Source: JAUILA01 sp050289805 (GTDB lineage Bacteria; Bacteroidota; Bacteroidia; Cytophagales; Cyclobacteriaceae). Taken from it: DNA of 64,000 nt. How positions within the stretch are numbered: position 1 is the first letter of the stretch; every line of letters starts with the position of its first letter. The notes beneath the pieces were generated by a model. That model was not told the DNA's origin and did no database searches. It saw nothing but the letters and a program-made list of their open reading frames with translations. Made by a program: the position numbers and the translations under genes. Location: the NCBI GenBank assembly GCA_050289805.1, contig JBNKGL010000004.1:124001-188000 (forward strand), given 5' to 3'. Below, one piece after another: positions 1 to 8,222 of the stretch.

Positions 1-717
1 GAGTTTCAGTTTCAGGAGGCGAAGCTGGATAAAAAATAATTCTTCGAACTTCATCCGGAATACAGCCTTTGATAAAATCGTATTGTTCTCCGGGAGGTGA
101 ATATTTTGAATGGCAAGACGCTTGTCGATGAGTGAATATTCCCGGAGAATGTAGGGAGGCAGTGTTTCCCGGATGTGGGGTATTGATTTTTCCAGGAGGT
201 TCCGGATGAGCTGTCCGAGACCCTTACTGTCAAGATATTTCCGGCGGAGCTTTTCAGTTGTCGAATACACCGGCTGAAGATATCCGCCCTCCAGTGTGAA
301 CTGGCTTCCAACCTCCAGCTCGGGGTGGGGGATATTGAGCTTCCCATTAAAAAGGCTGGGCTTTCCGTACAAGACATATTCCACCCCGTTCACCAGTTTC
401 TTTGCAACCCAGGGAACCCCCTGAAACCATACGCACTCAATTTCACCGGTGTCATCGTGGAAGTGGGCCACCAGTCGCTTTCGCCGCTGTGCGCCGATCA
501 CTTCGGTGGTTCGTAACCTCACGCGAAGCTGGGCATATGGCATGCTCCCGTTGAGGTCCCTGATCTTGTGGAATGTCGTACGGTCTTCATAACGAAACGG
601 ATAATGCTGAAGCAGATCGCCATAGGTGAATATGCCCAATTCCTTATTCAGCATGGCGGCCTTCTGCGGCCCCACACCTTTCAAGAATTCGATTTTTGTA
701 TCAAAGAATCCGGGCAT
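1..717 (-). CDS. recG: ATP-dependent DNA helicase RecG, N-terminal part (3' end outside window)
   Basis: RecG is a monomeric branched-DNA helicase that remodels stalled replication forks and Holliday junctions. The visible 239 codons cover the wedge/OB-fold region and the lead-in to the first helicase domain. They open with the family's helix-hairpin-helix-like stretch FLKGVGPQKAAMLNKELGI followed by DLLQHYPFRYEDRT, and near the window edge contain FRMKFEELFFIQLRLL, which precedes the Walker A segment in RecG proteins. The ATG start at 717 gives MPGFFDTKIEFLKG. The gene runs off the left end with no stop; a full RecG is about 700 residues, so the ATPase motifs are not visible. It is divergent from the SDR gene at 806, with 88 bases between them. 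Identification is by motif recognition and is firm. Confidence 0.93.
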   Translation of the reverse strand, partial: MPGFFDTKIEFLKGVGPQKAAMLNKELGIFTYGDLLQHYPFRYEDRTTFHKIRDLNGSMPYAQLRVRLRTTEVIGAQRRKRLVAHFHDDTGEIECVWFQGVPWVAKKLVNGVEYVLYGKPSLFNGKLNIPHPELEVGSQFTLEGGYLQPVYSTTEKLRRKYLDSKGLGQLIRNLLEKSIPHIRETLPPYILREYSLIDKRLAIQNIHLPENNTILSKAVFRMKFEELFFIQLRLLKLKL

Positions 718-805
718 GCGCTAAAATAAAGAGAAATGACGGTAGATGTCGAATGTCTGACATATCTGTTCAGGGTAAGCCCTTGAGATTTATTATTTTT
801 AAGGT

Positions 806-1594
806 ATGGAGTATGGTGATAAATATATATGTATAACCGGTGGCAGTGCCGGAATCGGGAAATCTCTGTTACAGGAACTTGTAAATCGCGGTGCGGGTCA
901 CTTCGCCATTATTGCCCGACGTGAAGAGCCCTTGAACGCGTTGAGGGCTGAATTTCCCGATGTTTCATTCCTTCTGATCACTGCAGATTTGGGCAACCCC
1001 GCCGAGGTAAGCCGTGCGGCAGAAGATATTCGCCGGGAATGGGGTAAACTGGATATCCTGATCAATAATGCGGGTGTTGTGAGCGCGGCCTTGCTGGATG
1101 AAATGAATGATGAGGATATCGTCGGGCAGATCGGGATAAACCTCACGGGATTGATCTTGATGACAAAAAAATGCCTCCCGATGCTGAAAGAAAGTGAGGA
1201 GGGTGCCATAGTGAATGTAAGCTCGGGCCTGGGATTTATTGCCAGGCCTTTCTATAATGTGTATGCGGTTACCAAGGCGGGAGTCCGGCATTTTTCAGAA
1301 GCGATGCGCCGCGAGCTCAAAGACTATCCGATCCATGTAATGACAATCTATCCCACCGCCACCGATACGCCGATGATGAAGAATGCCACGGTTTCCAATA
1401 TGGATAATCCGGATGATGTGGCAAGGGTAAGTATTGACGGACTAACATCCGGAGAAATTGATGTGATTTTCGGAGGCGAGAAGAGATTGGAGGATATCCG
1501 GAAGAACTTTCTGGAACCTGAAGAAATGGACAGGGTGATCGAAACGCAGTTTGATGCGCTTAGGGAGCGTACCAAAGATCATCGGGCAATGTAA
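806..1594 (+). CDS. SDR family oxidoreductase
   Basis: A 262-residue short-chain dehydrogenase/reductase, expected to be a cytosolic NAD(P)-dependent oxidoreductase. The Rossmann glycine motif is GGSAGIGKSL near residues 12-21, the NNAG motif follows near residue 87, and the catalytic Ser and Tyr-x3-Lys are visible in VNVSSGLGF and YNVYAVTKAG. The length is typical of a classical SDR. ATG at 806 is the only sensible start, a few residues before the first beta strand. It ends 12 bases from the stop of the convergent gldD. The substrate cannot be read from the sequence; the family covers sugars, acyl-ACP, steroids and alcohols. The class is certain, the specific reaction unknown. Confidence 0.9.
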   Translation: MEYGDKYICITGGSAGIGKSLLQELVNRGAGHFAIIARREEPLNALRAEFPDVSFLLITADLGNPAEVSRAAEDIRREWGKLDILINNAGVVSAALLDEMNDEDIVGQIGINLTGLILMTKKCLPMLKESEEGAIVNVSSGLGFIARPFYNVYAVTKAGVRHFSEAMRRELKDYPIHVMTIYPTATDTPMMKNATVSNMDNPDDVARVSIDGLTSGEIDVIFGGEKRLEDIRKNFLEPEEMDRVIETQFDALRERTKDHRAM

Positions 1595-1606
1595 TTAGAA
1601 ATGAGA

Positions 1607-2182
1607 TCAATCCTTCCACTCAAGTGAATTCATCATATGAATGATGTCCACTTTTACATATTCGATTGCAGGACGGAGTGAATCGTTCTGAACCTGGGTG
1701 TTGAAATACAGCGCCCCGCGGAGAAAATTTTTGGAAGAGTCTGTGGTAAACCACTGGAACTGGCTGGGCACCTCACCTTCAAGTTCGGCGTATACCACTG
1801 TTTTTCCGGAAGGCGTTTTCACGATGCTCTCATCGATCGCAGAGGCTTTGATCTGGTGTTTGGCAGTAAGGAAATAGGCATCATCAAGGTATTCCTTCAA
1901 TGAATCCTGATTATTGATCTTTTTATAGGTGATGTGGATATTCGCTTTGTATTCCGGGTAATTGATTTCAATCCAGCTTTTGTCGGAAATCCAACTTGTA
2001 TCTGCAAGGACCCTTGCATGTTTTGAATATTCAAAGGAGTACGGCAGCGAATCGGCTAAACTTGTGTAGGCATGTTCGGGTAAGTCGAAGCGATTATAAC
2101 CTTTGGGCTTTGGAGAATAGTCGCTTTGACAAGCCATGAATAAAACAGCCAGGATCACGGCTGGTAAAAAATTAATTTTCAT
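1607..2182 (-). CDS. gldD: gliding motility lipoprotein GldD
   Basis: GldD is one of the lipoproteins needed for gliding motility in Bacteroidota. The ATG at 2182 gives a 191-residue protein with a lipoprotein signal: hydrophobic segment, then the lipobox FMAC at residues ~14-17, then SDYSPKPKGYNRFDLPEH, a characteristic GldD N-terminus. The reading frame extends further upstream, but that extension would lie inside gldE and would bury the signal peptide, so 2182 is preferred. The start overlaps the 3' end of gldE by 11 bases, suggesting translational coupling. The gldE-gldD pair behind ssb is a conserved order in gliding Bacteroidota. Its biochemical role is not known; it is thought to act in the inner-membrane/periplasmic part of the gliding apparatus. 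Confidence 0.9.
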   Translation of the reverse strand: MKINFLPAVILAVLFMACQSDYSPKPKGYNRFDLPEHAYTSLADSLPYSFEYSKHARVLADTSWISDKSWIEINYPEYKANIHITYKKINNQDSLKEYLDDAYFLTAKHQIKASAIDESIVKTPSGKTVVYAELEGEVPSQFQWFTTDSSKNFLRGALYFNTQVQNDSLRPAIEYVKVDIIHMMNSLEWKD

Positions 2183-3518
2183 GAGTCTTCTTTTCTTCCT
2201 GTAATAATACGCGAACTTTTTTAATCCGTCGCTGATCGACCGCGACAACTGTAAAAACATATTTATCAACATACATCCGTTCACCGGCAGAAGGCAATTT
2301 TCCATTGATCTCAAGAAGCAGGCCTCCCAGGGATTCACTTTCGCCCTTTACCTTTTCGAAGGTGCTGGGGTTTTCTTCGACCACCTTGCAAAAATCATTT
2401 AACGTGGTTTTGCCCTCAAACAAAAATGTACGCTCATCAATCTGCGAATAGATTACATCCTCATCATCGAATTCATCATTTATTTCACCTACGATCTCCT
2501 CAATAATATCTTCAAGGGTAATCAGGCCTGAAGTTCCCCCATATTCATCCACCACTATTGCCATATGAACGCGCCGTTCCTGGAAATCTTTCAGCAGGGC
2601 ATCTATTTTTTTTGTTTCCGGAACAAAATATCCCGGTCTCAAAAACTGCTGCCATTCAAAATTTTCATCACGGTCAACGTAGGACAAAAGGTCCTTGATA
2701 TACAGGATCCCTTTAATGTTATCGATGGTTTCATTGAAAACAGGAATACGTGAAAATCCGGATTTATTGATCTTGTCCATGAGCTCATGAAAATCCATCT
2801 CATCATCAAATGCGGTAATATCCATACGTGACCGCATCACCTGTTTTACGCTCAGCGTTCCAAAGTTTACAATACCTTTCAGGATGTCCTTTTCCTCTTC
2901 TGTGGTTTCCTCATTCGTGGTTGTTATTTCCAGCGCATGATGCAGCTCTTCCACCGAAATATCATAACCTTTTCGCCTGAAGCGTTTGTCGATAATATTA
3001 CTCATCGACATCAGTAAAAACGAGAGAGGTTTGAAGATCGTTTCTGCCACTTTAATAAGTGGTGCTGTGAGCCTGGCAAACTGAAGGTTATTAGGTGTTG
3101 CGTATACCTTGGGCAAAACCTCACCGAAAAACACTATAATAAATGTAACGACAAAGGTTAGCAGGGCCACTACCTTCCCTTCTGTTGTCTTGGAGCCGGT
3201 AATTTCCCAGGTCATGAATGTGGAAAGTGTGACTATTGCAACATTTACAAAGTTGTTGACAATAAGAATAGTGGCCAGCAGCAATTTCGGTCGCTGAATT
3301 AATGAAAGGAGTTTAAGGTCGGCAGTTGTCCCGCGTTCCTTACAATTCGCGATATCCTTGCTGGTGAGTGAGAAAAAAGCCACTTCAGATCCGCTGATCA
3401 GTGCGGATGTAATTAACAATACCACAAGGGCTAAACTGCTTGTAATAAAAAACCAGGCTTGAGGGGTGAGCAGGGCTGCTAATAGATACTGACTAGGAGG
3501 TTCGTCTAAACTTTCCAA
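2172..3518 (-). CDS. gldE: gliding motility-associated protein GldE (CNNM/CorC family)
   Basis: A 448-residue inner-membrane protein. The N-terminal ~190 residues form a DUF21/CNNM transmembrane domain with several hydrophobic helices and the SGSEVAFFSL motif seen in CorC-like proteins. Residues ~205-330 are a pair of CBS domains (for example VKQVMRSRMDITAF, and GGTSGLITLEDIIEEIVGEI between the CBS pair and the tail), and the last ~90 residues are a CorC/HlyC C-terminal domain. The family is linked to Mg/Co transport, but GldE is a paralog that supports GldD in gliding. The start is TTG at 3518; the nearby ATG at 3523 is out of frame. The gene lies 23 bases after ssb and overlaps gldD by 11 bases. 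Confidence 0.9.
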   Translation of the reverse strand: MESLDEPPSQYLLAALLTPQAWFFITSSLALVVLLITSALISGSEVAFFSLTSKDIANCKERGTTADLKLLSLIQRPKLLLATILIVNNFVNVAIVTLSTFMTWEITGSKTTEGKVVALLTFVVTFIIVFFGEVLPKVYATPNNLQFARLTAPLIKVAETIFKPLSFLLMSMSNIIDKRFRRKGYDISVEELHHALEITTTNEETTEEEKDILKGIVNFGTLSVKQVMRSRMDITAFDDEMDFHELMDKINKSGFSRIPVFNETIDNIKGILYIKDLLSYVDRDENFEWQQFLRPGYFVPETKKIDALLKDFQERRVHMAIVVDEYGGTSGLITLEDIIEEIVGEINDEFDDEDVIYSQIDERTFLFEGKTTLNDFCKVVEENPSTFEKVKGESESLGGLLLEINGKLPSAGERMYVDKYVFTVVAVDQRRIKKVRVLLQEEKKTHEN

Positions 3519-3541
3519 TACATCTTATTTAATTCAACATA

Positions 3542-3994
3542 TCAGAATGGAAGATCATCATCCATATCACTGCCGCCACTGTCTACGCCTGCGTTTTGAG
3601 GCGTTTTCGCTGTCTCCGTTCTTGACGATGGTTCAGAATATGGCTGATTTTCACTCTCGCCGGATCGCCCGCCGAGCATGGTCATATTATCAGCCACTAC
3701 TTCAGTAGTATAGCGGGTAATCCCTTCTTTTTCCCATGAACGGGTACGGAGCTTACCTTCGATATACACCATATCTCCTTTATGGAGGTATCGTTCTGCA
3801 ACTTCAGCGAGTCCGCGCCAAACCACAATATTGTGCCATTCAGTTTGTTCCCGACGCTCGCCGGTATTCCTGTCCTTGTAGGTTTCGGAAGTCGCTATCG
3901 GGAAATTAGCCACGGCTGCGCCACTTTCCAGATGCCTTACTTCAGGGTCTTTTCCCAATCTTCCAACTAAAATCACTTTATTAACTCCTGACAT
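3542..3994 (-). CDS. ssb: single-stranded DNA-binding protein
   Basis: A 150-residue SSB that coats single-stranded DNA during replication and repair. The OB fold occupies residues ~1-105, starting MSGVNKVILVGRLGKDPEVR and including the core strand TEWHNIVVWRGLAEVAERYL. A flexible Ser/Glu/Gly-rich linker follows, and the protein ends in the acidic tip DDDLPF that recruits partner proteins such as RecG, PriA and RecQ. Length and tail are typical. It sits 46 bases after mutY and is followed by gldE and gldD on the same strand, so the four are probably one transcript. Confidence 0.97.
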   Translation of the reverse strand: MSGVNKVILVGRLGKDPEVRHLESGAAVANFPIATSETYKDRNTGERREQTEWHNIVVWRGLAEVAERYLHKGDMVYIEGKLRTRSWEKEGITRYTTEVVADNMTMLGGRSGESENQPYSEPSSRTETAKTPQNAGVDSGGSDMDDDLPF

Positions 3995-4040
3995 ACGACT
4001 TCAAATTTTGTGTAAAACTACGTAACAATTATAAATCTAA

Positions 4041-5099
4041 CTAAAAAAAGTGTTCATTCAAATAACGTGTAATCAAAACGGGTTTGGGCAGGGAATGAGC
4101 CTGTGAGGTGTTTTCCAGGTGTATTATATTTCCCTGAAAACTCGTTAATTCTACAGATTTCACTGGTTTTAATCGATAAAACCTAACATGTAATTTTTGG
4201 TGGCTCAATTGATGTTCATATACAGGCGAAACTTCTTCCAGTATTGCGGGGCTGTTGAGCAGTGCCTGGGCTTCTGATAAGAGTTCTTCTTCATCCAGGA
4301 ATTCCTCCTTTTCAATAAGCGGAAAATCGTAAAGTCCCTGCCATATATCACCCGAAGGTCTGGATCGCATATACACCTTATCATCCTCGAGGAGGACCAG
4401 GTAGTGGAAATATCGTTTCCGTGCCTTTTTTGCCGGTGATTTGTAGGGGAACTGCTGTTGTGTTCCTGTTTTCCTGGAAAGACAATGGGTTTGCAGCGGG
4501 CAAATTAGACAATTCGGAGACTGAGGTGTGCATTGCAGGGCTCCGAATTCCATGATGGCCTGGTTGAATTTTCCGGGAGTATCTTCCGGGATAATTTGTT
4601 GCGCTATATCACGGAAGTATTTTTGATGGACCCGGATATCCTTATCGATCATATACAAACGTGCGAGTACGCGAAAGACATTGCCATCAACGACAGCCAC
4701 CGGTTCATTGTAGCAAAATGAGGCAATAGCTGCTGCGGTATAGGGCCCGATGCCGGGGAGATCGAGTAACTTTTTATAGGTTTTTGGAAAAATTCCGTTG
4801 TGTTTTTCACAAATTATTTTTGCGCAACGATGTAAGTTTCTTGCCCTGGAGTAATAACCTAGACCCTCCCAGGCCTTTAAAACCTCCCTTTCCGAAGCAT
4901 TGGCCAGTGCATAAATTTCAGGAAACAATTCAATAAACTTATGGTAATATGGCATACCCTGATTTACCCGGGTTTGTTGCAATATGATTTCTGAGAGCCA
5001 AATTTTGTACGGATCTGCGGTTTTTCGCCAGGGCAAATCGCGTTTAAATTTTTCATACCACTGTAGAATTCCGGCGGTTATTTCTGAAGGTTCAACCAA
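4041..5099 (-). CDS. mutY: A/G-specific adenine DNA glycosylase MutY
   Basis: MutY removes adenine mispaired with 8-oxoguanine. The helix-hairpin-helix is LLDLPGIGPYTAAAIASF, followed by the catalytic aspartate region VAVVDGNVFRVLARL. The [4Fe-4S] cluster cysteines are spaced C-x6-C-x2-C-x5-C in CTPQSPNCLICPLQTHC. The last ~120 residues match the NUDIX-like domain that reads 8-oxoG. The frame stays open to a TTG at 5204, but that start would add a poorly conserved 35-residue leader and leave only 24 bases before the divergent HU gene. TTG at 5099 gives 352 residues beginning shortly before the conserved LQWYEKFKRDLPWR, the usual MutY start, and leaves 129 bases for promoters. The start is inferred; the identity is firm. 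Confidence 0.92.
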   Translation of the reverse strand: MVEPSEITAGILQWYEKFKRDLPWRKTADPYKIWLSEIILQQTRVNQGMPYYHKFIELFPEIYALANASEREVLKAWEGLGYYSRARNLHRCAKIICEKHNGIFPKTYKKLLDLPGIGPYTAAAIASFCYNEPVAVVDGNVFRVLARLYMIDKDIRVHQKYFRDIAQQIIPEDTPGKFNQAIMEFGALQCTPQSPNCLICPLQTHCLSRKTGTQQQFPYKSPAKKARKRYFHYLVLLEDDKVYMRSRPSGDIWQGLYDFPLIEKEEFLDEEELLSEAQALLNSPAILEEVSPVYEHQLSHQKLHVRFYRLKPVKSVELTSFQGNIIHLENTSQAHSLPKPVLITRYLNEHFF

Positions 5100-5168
5100 A
5101 GGTTTAATAGATGTAATAATTGAGGTGAGTTTGCAATTTAAATAGTTTTTAAATAACAAAACCCCGTC

Positions 5169-5176
5169 TAAATTTG
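5169..5176 (+). promoter_or_regulatory. Putative -7 box of the HU gene promoter
   Basis: TAAATTTG matches the Bacteroidota primary sigma -7 consensus TAnnTTTG. It lies 53 bases upstream of the HU start codon at 5229. No clear TTTG -33 element stands at the usual 19-21 base spacing; only a T-rich run at 5145-5150 is present. Its position supports the shorter mutY start. Confidence 0.4.
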
Positions 5177-5228
5177 TTGAGCAAAGTTTTTTTTGTGCAT
5201 TCAATTAATGATTTAAACTTAGAGAAAA

Positions 5229-5531
5229 GTGACGAAAGCAGAAGTAATTTCAGAGATTTCAGAGCAGACAGGTATTCCGAAAGAAGATGTTTCGGTAACG
5301 GTGGAAGCATTCTTTACGATTGTTAAAGATTCGATGGCAGATGGTAATAACATCTATGTGAGGGGGTTTGGAAGTTTCGTCAACAAGAAACGCAAAAAGA
5401 AAATTGCCCGTAACATTTCTAAAAATACGGCCATAGTAATAGATGAGCACTTTGTGCCCAGCTTCAAGCCTTCAAAGATGTTCATTGAAAAGATTAAGGA
5501 GAGCAATAAGGTAGCAGAGGCCAACAATTAA
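5229..5531 (+). CDS. HU/IHF family DNA-binding protein
   Basis: A 100-residue histone-like protein that bends and compacts DNA as a dimer. It starts with GTG at 5229 (MTKAEVISEISEQTGI), followed by the helical dimer body and the core strands VRGFGSFVNKKRKKK, then the basic arm with the N-x-x-K-x-x-A-I-V-I type strand, and SFKPSKMFIEKI at the C-terminal helix. The arm region reads ARNISKNTAIVIDEHFVPSF, slightly different from canonical HU (usually ...PKTGE.I.I..), so either the HU or IHF subgroup is possible. It is divergent from mutY and is followed by a TPR gene on the same strand. Length and fold are typical. Confidence 0.92.
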   Translation: MTKAEVISEISEQTGIPKEDVSVTVEAFFTIVKDSMADGNNIYVRGFGSFVNKKRKKKIARNISKNTAIVIDEHFVPSFKPSKMFIEKIKESNKVAEANN

Positions 5532-5590
5532 TTCCACATTTTTCTTTTTATGGTTTTGATAGACGACCTTTGCGCCAAAGTAAAGGTCGT

Positions 5591-6424
5591 ATGCTTAAAA
5601 CCCGTATTATTTTATTTTTTACAGCCATTGCCCTTGTGGCGGTAATCTATTTATTACCCAAGGTGGTTGTGGATAATGAGCAGGAGGAGGTTTCCGGTGA
5701 AGTGCCGGAATCAGGAATGAGCGATGCCCAGCGTGAGGCGATCGAAAATGCCCATTCAGTTGAAGTAAATGAGGATATCCGCAACCGGATTAACCGGTTT
5801 CGCGATAGTGTTGCGCTTGCTGGAAATTCAGAAAAAAGTATTATCTTTGCAGACTCTTTGGCCGGACTGTATCAGGAAATAAACAGACCTGACAGCGCGG
5901 CGATGTTCATTGAGGTAATTGCGAAGGCTGAACCGGGGATGCAAAATGATTTGCGTGCCGGAGACGCTTTTTATGAGGCTTATGGTTTTGCCACCGATGC
6001 ACAGTACCGATCGGAGCTTGCCACCAGTGCGCGTAGTTTTTACGAAAAAGTATTGGAGCAGGACCCGTCGAATTTGCTCGTAAAGAATCGTGTGGCAATG
6101 ACGTGGCTGGCATCATCAACCCCGATGCAGGGGATTCTGATGCTGCGCGAAATAGTTCAGGAAGACCCGACCAACGAGCAGGCTATGTTTAACCTGGGGG
6201 TACTTTCGATGCAGTCAGGACAATATGACCGGGCTGTGGAACGATTTGAGCAATTGCTGGTCACCTATCCGGATAATATGGAAGCTCAGTTTTTTCTTGG
6301 TGTGAGCTATCTTGAGACTGGAAAACGTAACAAGGCCCGTAAGCAATTTGAATTAGTAAAGGAGAGGGGAACGGATGAGGAAACCCGAGCGGCGGCCGAA
6401 TCTTACCTCGAAAGTATAAAGTAA
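5591..6424 (+). CDS. TPR-repeat protein with N-terminal membrane anchor
   Basis: A 277-residue protein with an N-terminal hydrophobic segment (residues ~4-22, ILFFTAIALVAVIYLLP) and no obvious signal peptidase site, so probably anchored in the inner membrane facing the periplasm. Residues ~85-275 contain tetratricopeptide-like helices, clearest in EQAMFNLGVLSMQSGQYDRAVERFEQLL followed by EAQFFLGVSYLETGKRNKA. ATG at 5591 is chosen over an upstream in-frame TTG at 5570 because it places the anchor directly at the N-terminus. It lies between HU and the RNase G gene, an arrangement I associate with Cytophagales. The partner is unknown; TPR proteins of this type act as scaffolds. Confidence 0.82.
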   Translation: MLKTRIILFFTAIALVAVIYLLPKVVVDNEQEEVSGEVPESGMSDAQREAIENAHSVEVNEDIRNRINRFRDSVALAGNSEKSIIFADSLAGLYQEINRPDSAAMFIEVIAKAEPGMQNDLRAGDAFYEAYGFATDAQYRSELATSARSFYEKVLEQDPSNLLVKNRVAMTWLASSTPMQGILMLREIVQEDPTNEQAMFNLGVLSMQSGQYDRAVERFEQLLVTYPDNMEAQFFLGVSYLETGKRNKARKQFELVKERGTDEETRAAAESYLESIK

Positions 6425-6464
6425 AAGTTTTAACCGCTCCCGAGGGAGCACAAAGATTTGTATT

Positions 6465-6554
6465 ATGCCTTGCGGTAAAAAAAGAAAAAGACACAAGATT
6501 GCGACTCACAAGCGAAAGAAGAGACTAAGAAAGAACAGACATAAGAAGAAATAA
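6465..6554 (+). CDS. AURKAIP1/COX24 (mS38/bS22-like) small basic ribosome-associated peptide
   Basis: A 29-codon reading frame, ATG at 6465 to TAA at 6552-6554, encodes an almost entirely Lys/Arg/His peptide that begins MPCGKKRKRHKIATHKRKKR and ends RKNRHKKK. This matches the short AURKAIP1/COX24-domain proteins annotated across Bacteroidota, whose relatives are the mitochondrial small-subunit protein mS38 and the mycobacterial bS22. By homology it should bind rRNA in the small subunit. It stands alone between the TPR gene and rng. Composition is unlike any neighbour, and the frame is clean from ATG to stop. Recognition is by sequence memory, since the peptide is too short for strong statistics. 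Confidence 0.8.
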   Translation: MPCGKKRKRHKIATHKRKKRLRKNRHKKK

Positions 6555-6627
6555 TATGGCGTGTTTAGCATATTAAACATGCCGTTAATGTCATTTTTTC
6601 AAGTTTCACTCTTAAATACATACAGCT

Positions 6628-8190
6628 TTGAGTAACGAATTAATAATCAATTCGACTCAAACAGGATGTCGCATTGCTTTATTGAAAGACAAGGTTCTGA
6701 CGGAATTTCATCACGAAGAAGATGATAATAAATTCAACGTCGGAGATATCTACCTTGGTACGGTAAAAAAAGTAGTTCAGGGGTTGAATGCGGCCTTTAT
6801 TGATATCGGGTATGAGAAGGATGCGTTTCTTCACTACCTTGATCTGGGGCCCAGGTTCACATCATTGCAGGATTTTTCCAAAAGGGTTGCGACCAGTAAA
6901 AAAGGTCAGGAATTCAAACTGGAAAAATACAACATGAAGCCTGAGATCGATAAACACGGTAAAATTACCGATCTGTTGTCGAGAAATCAGAAAGTGCTGG
7001 TGCAGGTGGTGAAAGAACCCATTTCAACCAAAGGGCCCAGGTTATCCTGTGAGCTTTCCCTGGCAGGCAGGTACATGGTGCTTGTTCCGTTTTCAAATAC
7101 CGTTAACATTTCTAAAAAGATCACCAGTGCAGCAGAGCGCAAACGCCTCTCCCGACTCGTATCGTCAATTAAGCCTGAGAATTTTGGTGTTATTGTCCGA
7201 ACAGTTGCCGAGAACAAGGATGTGCGTGAGCTGGATTCGGATCTTAGAAATTTACTGGATAACTGGTCTTCGGGTATGGAAAAACTCAAGACCGCCAAGC
7301 CAAGAGAAAAAGTAATTGGTGAAATGGGTAAGGCTTCTGCCTTGCTCCGCGACGTACTGAATGAGTCATTCGACAGTGTTTATATCGACGATAAGGATAT
7401 CTACGATGAGGTAAAGACCTTTATCAGAAAAATTGCCCCCGATAAGGAAAAGATTGCCAAGCTTTACAATGGTAAGGCCAAGATCTTCGAACATTTCGGA
7501 ATCGAAAAGCAGATTAAATCTGCGTTCGGCCAATCTGTTAGTCTGAAAGGCGGGGGATACCTGATCATTGAACACACCGAAGCGCTGCACGTCATTGATG
7601 TGAACAGCGGAAATAAATCAAACCGGGAGGATGGCCAGGAGGCTACAGCACTTTCGGTAAACATGGAGGCTGCAAAAGAGATTTGCCGGCAGTTGCGACT
7701 TCGCGATATGGGTGGGATTATCGTGGTTGACTTCATTGATATGAAGAAAGCCGAGAATAAGAAACTCATCTACAAGGTCATGAAGCAGGAAATGGATACG
7801 GACCGGTCGAAACATACGGTTCTTCCCCTTTCACGTTTTGGCCTGATGCAGATTACCCGGCAGAGAGTTCGTCCCGAAATGAATATTACAACCAAGGAGG
7901 TATGTCCTACCTGTCATGGTTCCGGTAAGATAAGCCCGTCTATTCTCACTTCAGATACAATAGAACAGACGATAGAATACCTGCTTACCAAGCAAAATGA
8001 AAAAGATCTTTCGGTAGTGGTGCACCCTTATGTGTATGCCTACTTTACCCGCGGCACATTGTCGAGGAGACTGAAATGGTACCTTCGCTATTTCAAATGG
8101 GTAAAGCTTGTACAGGATTCATCAATCGCCATCACCGATTACAAGTTTATCAACAAGATGGGTGAAGAAATCCAGGTTGATCTCAATTAA
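6628..8190 (+). CDS. rng: Ribonuclease E/G family protein (RNase G)
   Basis: A 520-residue endoribonuclease involved in mRNA decay and 16S rRNA 5' maturation. The N-terminal S1 RNA-binding domain (residues ~35-125, GDIYLGTVKKVVQGLNAAFI) carries the lineage's lysine-rich insertion. The catalytic DNase I-like domain shows its metal-binding aspartates in HVIDVNSG and GGIIVVDFIDM. The zinc-link motif is CPTCHGSG, which ties protomers together. The length fits RNase G rather than the long RNase E with its degradosome scaffold. The start is TTG at 6628; no ATG exists upstream in frame, and the start begins the conserved SNELIINST. A strong hairpin terminator follows immediately. Confidence 0.95.
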   Translation: MSNELIINSTQTGCRIALLKDKVLTEFHHEEDDNKFNVGDIYLGTVKKVVQGLNAAFIDIGYEKDAFLHYLDLGPRFTSLQDFSKRVATSKKGQEFKLEKYNMKPEIDKHGKITDLLSRNQKVLVQVVKEPISTKGPRLSCELSLAGRYMVLVPFSNTVNISKKITSAAERKRLSRLVSSIKPENFGVIVRTVAENKDVRELDSDLRNLLDNWSSGMEKLKTAKPREKVIGEMGKASALLRDVLNESFDSVYIDDKDIYDEVKTFIRKIAPDKEKIAKLYNGKAKIFEHFGIEKQIKSAFGQSVSLKGGGYLIIEHTEALHVIDVNSGNKSNREDGQEATALSVNMEAAKEICRQLRLRDMGGIIVVDFIDMKKAENKKLIYKVMKQEMDTDRSKHTVLPLSRFGLMQITRQRVRPEMNITTKEVCPTCHGSGKISPSILTSDTIEQTIEYLLTKQNEKDLSVVVHPYVYAYFTRGTLSRRLKWYLRYFKWVKLVQDSSIAITDYKFINKMGEEIQVDLN

Positions 8191-8191
8191 T

Positions 8192-8222
8192 AAAAAGGCT
8201 GTCCCACAAGGGCAGCCTTTTT
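8192..8222 (+). terminator. Rho-independent terminator of rng
   Basis: A near-perfect hairpin two bases after the rng stop: AAAAAGGCTGTCC pairs with GGGCAGCCTTTTT around the loop CACAA (one T-G wobble). The A-run on the 5' arm and T-run on the 3' arm make it potentially bidirectional. Confidence 0.9.
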
